Source of the DNA: Phenylobacterium sp.
GTDB lineage: Bacteria > Pseudomonadota > Alphaproteobacteria > Caulobacterales > Caulobacteraceae
DNA: 61,063 nt
Reading direction: 5' to 3'
Assembly: GCA_017991675.1 (NCBI GenBank)
Contig: JAGOQB010000015.1
Span: forward strand, 1-61,063
Position numbers and translations under genes: made by a program. A model generated the notes under the pieces. That model had not been told where the DNA came from, searched no databases, and was given only the letters and a program-made list of their open reading frames with translations. Shown in pieces: positions 18,549-26,593 of the stretch; the first letter of the stretch is position 1; each line of letters begins with the position of its first letter.

Positions 18549-19085
18549 CTAGGCCCGGCTGGCCTCGGCGTAGTCGAGGACCATGACGTCGGCGGCCTCC
18601 TCGGCGTCCATGATCTTGAGCAGCCGGGCGCGGGCGCGGTTGACGCGGCTCTTGATGGTGCCGAGCGCGCAGCCGCAGATCTCGGCGGCCTCCTCGTAGG
18701 AGAGGCCGGCGGCGCCGACCAGGATCAGCGCCTCGCGGTGTTCGTCGGGCAGTTGGGCCAGGCCCGCCTGCAGCGCGCGCATGGCGATGCTCCAGTCCTG
18801 GGTCGGCGGGGTGCGCATGTTGTTGGCGTACTCGCCGGTCTCGTCGCGGACCTCGCGCCGGCGGCGGATCACCTGGGTGTAGTAGGTGTTGCGCAGGATG
18901 GTGAACAGCCAGGCGCGCAGGTTGGTGCCGGGCTCGAACTTGTCGCGGTTGGACCAGGCCTTGATCAGCGTGTCCTGCACCAGGTCGTCGGCGTCGGAGC
19001 CGTTATGGCTGAGGGACCAGGCGAAGGCGCGCAGAGCGGGGATCATCGCCACCACCTCGTTGCGCCACTCGGTGTCTCCGCCCAT
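18549..19085 (-). CDS. ECF sigma factor of the EcfG (general stress) type
   Basis: A 178-residue sigma factor. Region 2 contains DADDLVQDTLIKAWSNRDKF and the characteristic EPGTNLRAWLFTILRNTYYT plus RRREVRDETGEYA. Region 4 contains QLPDEHREALILVGAAGLSY and the recognition helix AEICGCALGTIKSRVNRARA. These features match ECF15/EcfG-like sigmas, which recognise GGAAC-N16/17-CGTT. No phyR or nepR gene is in the window, so this may be an EcfG paralogue rather than the main one. An exact EcfG-type promoter lies upstream, suggesting autoregulation, and another drives the divergent ergothioneine gene. Confidence 0.88.
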   Translation of the reverse strand: MGGDTEWRNEVVAMIPALRAFAWSLSHNGSDADDLVQDTLIKAWSNRDKFEPGTNLRAWLFTILRNTYYTQVIRRRREVRDETGEYANNMRTPPTQDWSIAMRALQAGLAQLPDEHREALILVGAAGLSYEEAAEICGCALGTIKSRVNRARARLLKIMDAEEAADVMVLDYAEASRA

Positions 19086-19141
19086 GCTGTCCTCGAAACG
19101 CCCGATCCCCTCGACGGGCCGTACGCTTTTCGTGGGACCTC

Positions 19142-19166
19142 AACGCGCCCTTGGGGCAACCGTTCC
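19142..19166 (-). promoter_or_regulatory. EcfG-type promoter of the sigma factor gene
   Basis: On the minus strand, GGAAC (19166-19162), a 16-base spacer and CGTT (19145-19142) match the EcfG consensus exactly. The -10 is 57 bases upstream of the sigma start at 19085. This implies positive autoregulation or control by another EcfG. Confidence 0.75.
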
Positions 19167-19200
19167 GGCTTGCGGGAGCGCCCCGAGCCCCCAAATGCAA

Positions 19201-19225
19201 GGAACTGCGTTCGCGTTACGACGTT
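19201..19225 (+). promoter_or_regulatory. EcfG-type promoter of the ergothioneine fusion gene
   Basis: GGAAC (19201-19205), 16 bases, then CGTT (19222-19225). It lies 72 bases upstream of ATG 19297 and back-to-back with the sigma gene promoter. An exact match to the known consensus. Confidence 0.75.
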
Positions 19226-19296
19226 TGGCGGGGCGAGCGCGGCTTCGCCGGGCATCGGCGAAATCCGGCACAATCGAAACAGAGTGGAGCGGGACG

Positions 19297-21522
19297 ATGG
19301 CGTCATTCGACAAGGCCAGGCTCGCGCCCGCGCCGGCCCGGGCCGCGCGGGCGCGCAGCGCCCCCGATCCCTACCGCAAGGTCCGTGACGCCAGCCTGGC
19401 GCTGACCGCGCACCTGTCGGCCGAGGACCAGGCCGCCCAGTCGATGCCGGACGCGAGCCCGGTGAAATGGCACCTGGCGCACACGACCTGGTTCTTCGAG
19501 ACCTTCCTGCTGGTCCCGCATCTGCCGGGCTACCGGGTGTTCGACCCGGCCTTCGGCTATCTGTTCAATTCGTACTACGAGGCGCTGGGGCCGCGGCAGC
19601 CGCGCCCGCAGCGCGGCCTGCTGACCCGGCCGTCGCTGGCCCAGGTGCTGGCCTATCGGGCCCATGTCGACGAGGCGATGGGGCGGCTGCTGGCCGCGCC
19701 GGTCGAGGGCGTGGCCGAGCTGGTCGAGCTGGGGCTGGCGCACGAGGAGCAGCACCAGGAGCTGATCCTGATGGACGTGCTGCACCTGTTCGCGCAGTCG
19801 CCGCTGAAGCCGGCCTATGTGCCGGCGCCGGCCCTGCCGGTCGGGCGCGATCCCGGCCTAGCGGGCGAGGTCGCCTTCGACGGCGGCTTGGTCGAGGTCG
19901 GCCATGACGGCGAGGGCTTCGCCTTCGACAACGAGGGGCCGCGGCACAGGGTCTATCTGGAGCCGTACCGGCTGGCCGACCGGCTGGTGACCAACGCCGA
20001 ATGGCTGGCCTTCATGGCCGACGGCGGCTATCGGCGGCCCGAGCTCTGGCTGTCGGAAGGCTGGGCGCGGGTCCAGGCCGAGGGCTGGGAGGCGCCGCTC
20101 TACTGGGAGCCGGGCGAGCGCGGCTGGCTGGCCATGACCCTGCAGGGCCGCCGGGCGATCGCGCCGCACGCGCCGGTGACCCATGTCAGCTTCTACGAGG
20201 CCGACGCCTACGCCACCTGGGCCGGGGCGCGGCTGCCGACCGAGGCCGAATGGGAGCACGCCGCGCAAGGGCTGGCGGCGGTCGGCAACATGCGCGAGCA
20301 GCTGCAGTTCGGACCGGCGGCGGCGAAGTCGGCGCCAGGCCTGCGCCAGATGTTCGGCGACGTGTGGGAATGGACCCGCAGCGCCTATGGCCCCTATCCG
20401 GGATTTCATCCGGCGGGCGGGGCGGTCGGCGAGTACAACGGCAAGTTCATGATCGGGCAGATGGTGCTGCGCGGCGGTTGCTGCGCGACGCCGGCCGGGC
20501 ATGTGCGCGCCAGCTACCGCAATTTCTTCTATCCGCAGCAGCGGTGGATGTTCTCGGGCGTGCGGCTGGCCTGGGACGGGCCCGCGCAGCCGGACGGCGC
20601 GGCGGCGGACAGCGAATTCGCGCGCGACGTGGTCGCCGGGCTGTCGCGGCCGCAGAAGGCGCTGGCGGCGAAGTACTTCTACGACGCGGCGGGCTCGGAG
20701 CTGTTCGAGGCGATCACCGAGTTGCCCGAGTACTATCCGACCCGCACCGAGCTGGCGCTGATGGCCCGGACGGCCGGCGAGATGGCCGCGGCGATCCCGG
20801 CCGGGGCCAGTCTGGTCGAGTTCGGCAGCGGGGCGAGCACCAAGACCCGGCTGCTGCTGGACGCCGCGCCGCAGCTGGCGGTCTATGCGCCGATCGACAT
20901 CAGCGCTTCGGCGCTGGATGCGGCGGCCGCGGCGATCGGGCGAGACTATCCGAGGCTGACGGTGGCGCCGCTGGTCGAGGACTTCACCAAGGCGCTGGCG
21001 TTGCCGCCGGCCGCTGGCCATCCGCGGGTCGGCTATTTCCCCGGCTCGACCATCGGCAATTTCACCCCTGAGGAGGTCGTCGACTTCCTGTCAGGGGCGC
21101 GGCGGCTGCTGGGCGAGGATGCGCGGTTCCTGGTCGGCATCGACCTGGCCAAGGACGAGGCGACGCTTACGGCGGCCTATGACGACGCCCAGGGCGTGAC
21201 GGCGGCCTTCAACCTGAACCTGCTGACGCGCATCAACCGCGAACTGGCAGGGGATTTCGACCCGGCTGCGTTCCGGCACCAGGCGGTTTTGAACGCCGAG
21301 CAGGGCCGGATCGAGATGCATCTGGTCAGCCTGCGCGATCAGTTCGTCAGCCTGGCCGGGCGCAGGTTCCGCTTCGCCGCGGGCGAGACCATCCACACGG
21401 AGAACTCCTACAAGTTCACGCTGGAGGGGTTTGCGGAGCTGGCCGCGGAGGCCGGCTGGAAGCTGGAGCGGAGCTGGGAAAGCCCCGCCCCGAGCTTCGC
21501 AGTGGTGCTGCTGAGGGCCTGA
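19297..21522 (+). CDS. Bifunctional EgtB-EgtD ergothioneine biosynthesis fusion
   Basis: A single 741-residue frame. Residues 1-428 are EgtB (iron-dependent sulfoxide synthase): a DinB-like N-terminus with HLAHTTWFF and the HX3HXE ligand motif HEEQHQE (His149, His153), then a formylglycine-generating-enzyme fold with TNAEWLAFMADGGY and RLPTEAEWEHAAQG. Residues from about 437 are EgtD (histidine N-alpha trimethyltransferase): AKYFYDAAGSELFEAIT, SAM motif EFGSGASTKT, GYFPGSTIGNFTPEE and HTENSYKF. The junction (about 20580) has no stop or frameshift. ATG 19297 is preceded by GGAGCGGG. Ergothioneine is a thiol antioxidant. The two enzymes are often separate neighbouring genes, and fungal Egt1 has the opposite domain order. 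No egtE-like gene is nearby. Confidence 0.93.
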   Translation: MASFDKARLAPAPARAARARSAPDPYRKVRDASLALTAHLSAEDQAAQSMPDASPVKWHLAHTTWFFETFLLVPHLPGYRVFDPAFGYLFNSYYEALGPRQPRPQRGLLTRPSLAQVLAYRAHVDEAMGRLLAAPVEGVAELVELGLAHEEQHQELILMDVLHLFAQSPLKPAYVPAPALPVGRDPGLAGEVAFDGGLVEVGHDGEGFAFDNEGPRHRVYLEPYRLADRLVTNAEWLAFMADGGYRRPELWLSEGWARVQAEGWEAPLYWEPGERGWLAMTLQGRRAIAPHAPVTHVSFYEADAYATWAGARLPTEAEWEHAAQGLAAVGNMREQLQFGPAAAKSAPGLRQMFGDVWEWTRSAYGPYPGFHPAGGAVGEYNGKFMIGQMVLRGGCCATPAGHVRASYRNFFYPQQRWMFSGVRLAWDGPAQPDGAAADSEFARDVVAGLSRPQKALAAKYFYDAAGSELFEAITELPEYYPTRTELALMARTAGEMAAAIPAGASLVEFGSGASTKTRLLLDAAPQLAVYAPIDISASALDAAAAAIGRDYPRLTVAPLVEDFTKALALPPAAGHPRVGYFPGSTIGNFTPEEVVDFLSGARRLLGEDARFLVGIDLAKDEATLTAAYDDAQGVTAAFNLNLLTRINRELAGDFDPAAFRHQAVLNAEQGRIEMHLVSLRDQFVSLAGRRFRFAAGETIHTENSYKFTLEGFAELAAEAGWKLERSWESPAPSFAVVLLRA

Positions 21523-21554
21523 CCGACCTTGGAGCCGGCAGGCGCCTCGGCGTC

Positions 21555-21773
21555 TCAGCTTTCGAGACGATCGCCGCGGCTGCGGCCGCCGCCACGCGAG
21601 GACTCACCGCCCTTGCGTCCAGCGGAGGCGGCCAGATCGCGGTCCTTGGCGAAACTGCGTTTCTCGCCCGGCACGCTGGCGCCGCCCTTGCGCGCGATCT
21701 CGCGGCGGCGTTCCGGATTCATTGCTGCAAATCCGCGGCGGGATTTCGGTTTGGCGGTGGGTTCAAGATCCAT
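21555..21773 (-). CDS. KGG-repeat stress-induced protein
   Basis: A 72-residue, very basic, disordered protein. Two KGG repeats are visible (MNPERRREIARKGGASV and LAASAGRKGGESS), the signature of KGG/Con-10-like general stress proteins. AGAGGAG seven bases before ATG 21773 fixes the start. It is convergent with the ergothioneine gene. Homologues are typically induced by general stress sigma factors, but I could not find an exact EcfG promoter upstream here. Confidence 0.88.
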   Translation of the reverse strand: MDLEPTAKPKSRRGFAAMNPERRREIARKGGASVPGEKRSFAKDRDLAASAGRKGGESSRGGGRSRGDRLES

Positions 21774-22001
21774 GAGCGGCTCCTCTATGCATCGACCGTC
21801 GGGGGGACGGGCGGCCGACGCCTCGCTGTCCTTACGGTCAAGCAAACTCGCCAAGGGCGAAGGAGGTTGCGCGCAAAATGCGATTGAGCCCTGCGACGTT
21901 TCGTACCGCAAAGCTTTGTCCGGACACGGTGTTCGTGGTCCGACAGGGGATAGCGACGCAGGCGCGCGCGCCAGCGGCGGCGGTAAATTTTTCCCGAGCG
22001 G

Positions 22002-23351
22002 TCAGATCGGAAGCTGGACCCGGGCGGTGAGGCCGCCGTTCGGGCGATTTTCCAGCACCACGTCGCCGCCGTGCCCGCGGGCCACGGAGCGGACCACGGC
22101 CAGGCCAAGGCCGATGCCGCCGGTCTGGCGGCTGCGCGAGGGCTCGCGCCGATAGAAGGGTTCGAACACCCGCTCGCTCTCCTCGGGCGGGATGCCGGGG
22201 CCGTCGTCCTCGATCTCGACGATGGCGCTGGCTCCGTCGCGATAGACGCGGGCGCGGGCGCGGCCGCCGAACTTGACCGCATTTTCCAGCAGGTTGGCGA
22301 ACAACCGCCGCAGGGCCAGCGGGTCGCCCTCGAGCACCACCTTCTCGCCGAGCTCGACCTGGGTGTCGGCGCCGGTGTCGGCCATCTCGTCGCAGACGCT
22401 TTCGAGCAGCGAGGACAGCTCCAGCAGCGTCCGTTCGCCCGGCCGGCTGGTGTCGCGTACGAAGGTCAGGGCGGCGGAGATCATCTCCTCCATCTGGTCG
22501 ATGTCGGCGGCCATCTTCACGCGCACGTCCTCGGGCACGTTCTCGATGCGGAAGCGCAGGCGGGTGAGGGGGGTGCGCAGGTCGTGGGCGATGGCGCCGA
22601 CCATGGCGGTGCGGTCTTCGACGTAACGGCGCAGCCGCTCCTGCATGTCATTGAACGCCTTCACCGCGACGCTGATCTCGGCCGAGCCCTTGAGCGACAG
22701 CGGCGGGGCGCGCGGATCGCGGCCGAGCCGCTCGGCCGCATCGGTGAAGAGGCGAATGGGCGCGGAGAGCCGGCGCGCGAACACGAAGGCCGCCGGGGTC
22801 ATGGCCAGGGTCGAGAGCAGGAACAGCAGCACGATCCGCTGCTGCCAGGCGTCCAGGCCGATGCCGCGTTCCGGCGAGAGCACCATCCAGCGGCCGTCCG
22901 GCTGCTGCACGGCGACCTTGAACGGGGCGATCAGGAAGTGCTCCTCGACCTCGCCGCCCTCGCGGGCGATGCGGTCGCGGATGACGCGGAACACCCGGCG
23001 GTCGGAGAACGGGAAGCGCGAGGTCGAGGCCACCATCACCCGCTCGACCGGGACGCCGAGGCCGGCGGCGATCTGGGCGCGGATCTTTGGCGCCATGCGT
23101 CCCTCCATCACCAGCGGCGGCGGGGTCTTGGCGATGGTGACGGCCAGCGGGTGGCGTTCGGTGAAGGTCGGCGGGGACCCGCGAAGGGTCTGAATGATCT
23201 CGCCGATCCGGTAGAAGTCCGGGGCCGGCGGGGGCAGGTTGAACAGCAGAAACAGGCTGATGGCCTGGGCGGCGACCAGGCTGAGCCCGATCAGGGCGAG
23301 CAGTTGACCGAACAGGGATGCGGTCGGCCGCCCGGCCCAGGGGGCGGTCAC
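22002..23351 (-). CDS. EnvZ-like membrane sensor histidine kinase
   Basis: A 449-residue kinase with two transmembrane helices (LIGLSLVAAQAISLFLLF near residue 17; IVLLFLLSTLAMTPAAFVFA near 170) flanking a periplasmic sensor. A HAMP domain starts at RRLSAPIRLF. The phosphoacceptor box is AIAHDLRTPLTRLRFRIE, and the HATPase has VEIEDDGPGIPPEE and GGIGLGLAVVRS. The gene overlaps the upstream response regulator by 4 bases (ATGA), so the pair is translationally coupled. The osmolarity-like signal is a family guess only. Confidence 0.93.
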   Translation of the reverse strand: MTAPWAGRPTASLFGQLLALIGLSLVAAQAISLFLLFNLPPPAPDFYRIGEIIQTLRGSPPTFTERHPLAVTIAKTPPPLVMEGRMAPKIRAQIAAGLGVPVERVMVASTSRFPFSDRRVFRVIRDRIAREGGEVEEHFLIAPFKVAVQQPDGRWMVLSPERGIGLDAWQQRIVLLFLLSTLAMTPAAFVFARRLSAPIRLFTDAAERLGRDPRAPPLSLKGSAEISVAVKAFNDMQERLRRYVEDRTAMVGAIAHDLRTPLTRLRFRIENVPEDVRVKMAADIDQMEEMISAALTFVRDTSRPGERTLLELSSLLESVCDEMADTGADTQVELGEKVVLEGDPLALRRLFANLLENAVKFGGRARARVYRDGASAIVEIEDDGPGIPPEESERVFEPFYRREPSRSRQTGGIGLGLAVVRSVARGHGGDVVLENRPNGGLTARVQLPI

Positions 23352-24094
23352 AGGCGCTTCACCTTGGCGGTGAACATGTAGCCTTCGTTGCGGATCGTGC
23401 GGATCAGGTCCTGGCCGCCGCCGCCGTCGTCCAGCTTGCGGCGGAGGCGGCTGATCTGGACGTCGATGGCGCGGTCGAAGGCGTCGGAATCGGGCCCGCG
23501 GGCGAACTCCAGCAGCTGGTCGCGGGTCAGCACCCGCTGCGGCCGCTCGACGAAGGTGCGCAGCAGCGAGAACTCGCCGGACGACAGGTTGACGACGACG
23601 CCCTGCGGCGAGCGCAGCTCGCGGCGGACGAGGTCGAAGCGCCAGCCGGCGAACTCGCAGCCGGCGCTGGCGCTGGCGGCCTGGCCGCGCTGTTCGGCGC
23701 GGCGCAGCACGGCGCGGACGCGGGCCAGCAGTTCACGCGGGTTGCAGGGCTTGGAGAGGTAGTCGTCGGCGCCGAGCTCCAGCCCGACGATGCGGTCGGT
23801 GTCCTCGCCCATGGCCGAGAGCATGATGATCGGCGGGCCTTCGCCGACCGCGAGGCGGCGGCAGATCGCCAGGCCGTCCTCGCCCGGCAGCATGACGTCG
23901 AGCACGATGAGGTCGACCGAGCCGCGGTCCAGAGCCTGCTCCATCTCGCGCGCGTCGCCGGCGGTTTCGACCTGATAGCCGTGCTTGCCCAGGAAGTCGG
24001 ACACGACGTCGCGGATGCCCGGATCGTCGTCGACCATCAGAATGCGGGCGCCGGCGGGCGCGGACTGTTCGGTACGTGTCTCCATCCGGGCCAT
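23348..24094 (-). CDS. OmpR-family response regulator
   Basis: A 248-residue regulator. The receiver has the acidic pair in ILMVDDDPGIRD, phospho-Asp in LIVLDVMLPGEDG, and Thr/Ser and Lys switch residues (MLSAMGED, YLSKPCNPRE). The C-terminal winged helix includes LSSGEFSLLRTFVERPQRVL and IDVQISRLRRKLDD. It is the partner of the kinase encoded immediately downstream. The start is uncertain: GTG 24100, ATG 24094 and ATG 24085 are in frame and none has a strong ribosome site. Confidence 0.93.
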   Translation of the reverse strand: MARMETRTEQSAPAGARILMVDDDPGIRDVVSDFLGKHGYQVETAGDAREMEQALDRGSVDLIVLDVMLPGEDGLAICRRLAVGEGPPIIMLSAMGEDTDRIVGLELGADDYLSKPCNPRELLARVRAVLRRAEQRGQAASASAGCEFAGWRFDLVRRELRSPQGVVVNLSSGEFSLLRTFVERPQRVLTRDQLLEFARGPDSDAFDRAIDVQISRLRRKLDDGGGGQDLIRTIRNEGYMFTAKVKRL

Positions 24095-24137
24095 ATTCAC
24101 GCGCCCGCGTAACGCGCAGATTTCACGACTGAAAGCA

Positions 24138-24806
24138 TTAGGCGCCGGCCAGGACCTCGTCGGCGACGAAGGGGTTGGTGCGGCGTTCCTGGCCGAAGGT
24201 CGACATCGGGCCGTGGCCGGGTACGAAGGCGACGTCGTCGCCCAGCGGCCAGAGCTTGCCGGTGATCGAGTCGATCAGCTGCTGATGGTTGCCGCGCGGG
24301 AAGTCGGTGCGGCCGACCGAGCCCTGGAACAGTACGTCGCCGACCTGGGCGAAGCGGGCCTGGCGGTGGAAGAACACCACATGGCCGGGGGTGTGCCCCG
24401 GGCAGTGGAAGACCTCGAACTGCGTCTCGCCCAGCGACACCGTGTCGCCGTCCGCCAGCCAGCGGTCGGGGGTGAAGGAGCGGGCGTCGGGCATCCCCCA
24501 CTTGGCGCCCGAGGCGGTGATCTCGTCGATCCAGAAGGCGTCGTCGGGGTGCGGACCCTCGACCACGGCGCCGGTGGCGGCCTGCAGGGCGGCGGTCCCG
24601 CCGGCATGGTCCAGGTGGCCGTGGGTGATCCAGATCTTCTCGAGCGTCAGGCCGTTGGCCTTCAGGGCTTCGAGCAGGCGCGGAACTTCGCCGCCCGGAT
24701 CGATGATGGCGGCCTTCAGCGTCTTGGCGCACCAGACGATGGTGCAGTTCTGCTGCAGCGGGGTGACCGGCGCGATCAGGGCGCGGATGGCGGGTTCGGC
24801 GTTCAT
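24138..24806 (-). CDS. MBL-fold hydrolase (glyoxalase II-like)
   Basis: A 222-residue metallo-beta-lactamase-fold protein. The HxHxDH motif is in THGHLDHAGG. Further metal ligands are in FHCPGHTPGH and GDVLFQGSVGRTDFPRGN, which is typical of GloB2/YcbL-type type II glyoxalases, and the last His is in FVPGHGPMSTFG. It probably hydrolyses thioesters such as S-lactoylglutathione; YcbL-like members can have other roles. It lies just upstream of the regulator pair on the same strand. Confidence 0.88.
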   Translation of the reverse strand: MNAEPAIRALIAPVTPLQQNCTIVWCAKTLKAAIIDPGGEVPRLLEALKANGLTLEKIWITHGHLDHAGGTAALQAATGAVVEGPHPDDAFWIDEITASGAKWGMPDARSFTPDRWLADGDTVSLGETQFEVFHCPGHTPGHVVFFHRQARFAQVGDVLFQGSVGRTDFPRGNHQQLIDSITGKLWPLGDDVAFVPGHGPMSTFGQERRTNPFVADEVLAGA

Positions 24807-24832
24807 GGCCCTAACATCGGGCCTGTCGCGCC

Positions 24833-24863
24833 ATAAGAAAAGGCCCGGGACGAACCCGGGCCT
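24833..24863 (-). terminator. Intrinsic terminator after the permease gene
   Basis: AGGCCCGGG (24841-24849) and CCCGGGCCT (24855-24863) form a perfect 9-bp stem with a 5-base loop. On the minus strand the stem is followed by a T-rich run, TTTCTTAT (24840-24833). It lies 8 bases beyond the stop of the permease gene, so it terminates that transcript. Confidence 0.85.
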
Positions 24864-24870
24864 CTCCGAT

Positions 24871-26418
24871 TTAGTGCTGGCGATCGCCGGGCGCCGGCGC
24901 GCCGGGCATCGGCGCGACGGGACCAGGAGGCGCGTCGGGCGACAGTTCGGGCACCTCGACGATGCCTCGGCCGACGTGGCTCTTGCGGTAGCCGTAGAGG
25001 TAGTAGACCACCAGGCCGATCAGCGCCCAGCCGAGGAACAGCAGCTTGGTCTCGGTCGACAGGCTGAAGAACAGGTAGACGCAGCCGACCGCGGCCAGCG
25101 GCGCGACGATCATGATCGCCGGCGCACGGAACGGGCGCTTGCGGTCCGGATCGGTGCGGCGCAGCACCAGCACTGCGATAGCCACCATCGCGAAGGCGAA
25201 CAGCGTGCCGGAGTTCGAGATGTCGGCCAGCACGCCGACCGGGAAGAAGGCGGCGAACAGCGACACGAACACGCCGGTGATCACGGTGATTACGTGCGGG
25301 GTGTGGTACTTCGGGTGGACCTTGGACAGCACCGCCGGAAGCAGGCCGTCGCGGCTCATCACGAAGAAGATCCGGGTCTGGCCGAACATCATCATCAGGA
25401 TGACCGAGGGCAGGGCCAGGCCGGCGGCGAGGCCGATCAGGTTGCCGACCTGCGGCCAGCCGATGGAGCGCAGCGTCCAGGCCAGGGCTTCCTTCGAGCA
25501 GACCACCGCAGCGTCGCCGGCGGCCTTGCAGGCGGCGGTGAGCTCGGGGCTGCCGGGGCGCAGGCCGGCGCCGTCCGGACCGGTCATCGGCTGGGCGCCG
25601 ACGGTGCCGATCACGCCGGAGGCGACCAGGATGTAGAAGATGGTGCAGATGCCCAGCGAGCCGATCAGGCCGATCGGCATGTTGCGCTGCGGGTTCTTGG
25701 TCTCCTCGGCGGCGGTCGAAACCGCGTCGAAGCCGACATAGGCGAAGAAGATCGAGGCCGCGGCCGCCGAGATCCCGGCCATGCCGAGCGGGGCGAACGG
25801 GTGGAAGTTCTCCATGTTCATCACCGGCACGGCCAGGAAGATGAACAGGGTCAGGGCCGAGACCTTCACCGCCACCAGGACGGCGTTGACGGTGGCCGAT
25901 TCCTTGGTGCCGATGACCAGCAGGCCGGTGACCGCCAGGGCGATCAGGGCGGCCGGCAGGTTGACGATGCCGCCGTCCATCGGCCCGAGCACCAGGGCGT
26001 TCGGGATGTCGATGTGCAGGGCGTGCTCGATCAGGCCGACCACGTAGCCGGACCAGCCGACCGAGACCGCGCCCGCGGCGACGGCGTATTCGAGGATCAG
26101 CGCCCAGCCGACCATCCAGGCCAGCAGTTCGCCCATCACGGCGTAGCTGTAGGTGTAGGCGGACCCGGAAACCGGGACCATGGACGACATTTCGGCGTAA
26201 CAGAGCGCGGCGACCGCGCAGACGAAGCCAGCGATCATGAAGCTGGCGATCATGCCGGGCCCGGCCTTCTGCGCCGCCTCGGCGGTCAGAACGAAGATCC
26301 CCGTGCCGATGATGGCCCCGATGCCAAGCATGGTAAGCTGAAACGCGCCCAGCGACCGGTGCAGAGACTTTTTCTCTGCGGTCGCGAGAATCGCGTCGAG
26401 CGATTTAACTCGCCACAT
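24871..26418 (-). CDS. APC-family amino acid permease
   Basis: A 515-residue inner-membrane protein with about 12 or more hydrophobic segments. The first helix carries the APC signature GIGAIIGTGIFVLTAEAAQKAGPG, shortened here to its core GIGAIIGTGIF, for substrate and cation binding. SFMIAGFVCAVAALCYAEMS and a helix-6 region FFAYVGFDAVSTAAEETKNP follow. These match the cationic amino acid transporter group (YfnA/CAT-like). The specific amino acid is unknown. It is monocistronic, with a clear intrinsic terminator. Confidence 0.92.
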   Translation of the reverse strand: MWRVKSLDAILATAEKKSLHRSLGAFQLTMLGIGAIIGTGIFVLTAEAAQKAGPGMIASFMIAGFVCAVAALCYAEMSSMVPVSGSAYTYSYAVMGELLAWMVGWALILEYAVAAGAVSVGWSGYVVGLIEHALHIDIPNALVLGPMDGGIVNLPAALIALAVTGLLVIGTKESATVNAVLVAVKVSALTLFIFLAVPVMNMENFHPFAPLGMAGISAAAASIFFAYVGFDAVSTAAEETKNPQRNMPIGLIGSLGICTIFYILVASGVIGTVGAQPMTGPDGAGLRPGSPELTAACKAAGDAAVVCSKEALAWTLRSIGWPQVGNLIGLAAGLALPSVILMMMFGQTRIFFVMSRDGLLPAVLSKVHPKYHTPHVITVITGVFVSLFAAFFPVGVLADISNSGTLFAFAMVAIAVLVLRRTDPDRKRPFRAPAIMIVAPLAAVGCVYLFFSLSTETKLLFLGWALIGLVVYYLYGYRKSHVGRGIVEVPELSPDAPPGPVAPMPGAPAPGDRQH

Positions 26419-26593
26419 ATTTCCTCCAGGAAAACCCGTGCGGCCCCCGCCGCGCGGTCTGATTGGGCGTTACGTGGCCTCTTCGTAACCTTGCGGTCAA
26501 GCGCCAAGCCGTCGCTGGCGTTTGCGCGAAAGCGGGCGCCTGAAGGATGAGCGTCCGTCTTGGCCTGGAGGGCAGGCGCGGCTAGACCACCGC

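Noticed and set aside
18886-19296. Upstream extension of the EgtB-EgtD frame
   Set aside because: It overlaps the sigma gene and the promoters; the family start and GGAGCGGG ribosome site support ATG 19297.
21774-21960. EcfG-type promoter expected before the KGG stress protein
   Set aside because: No GGAAC-N16/17-CGTT or close variant could be found on the minus strand here.
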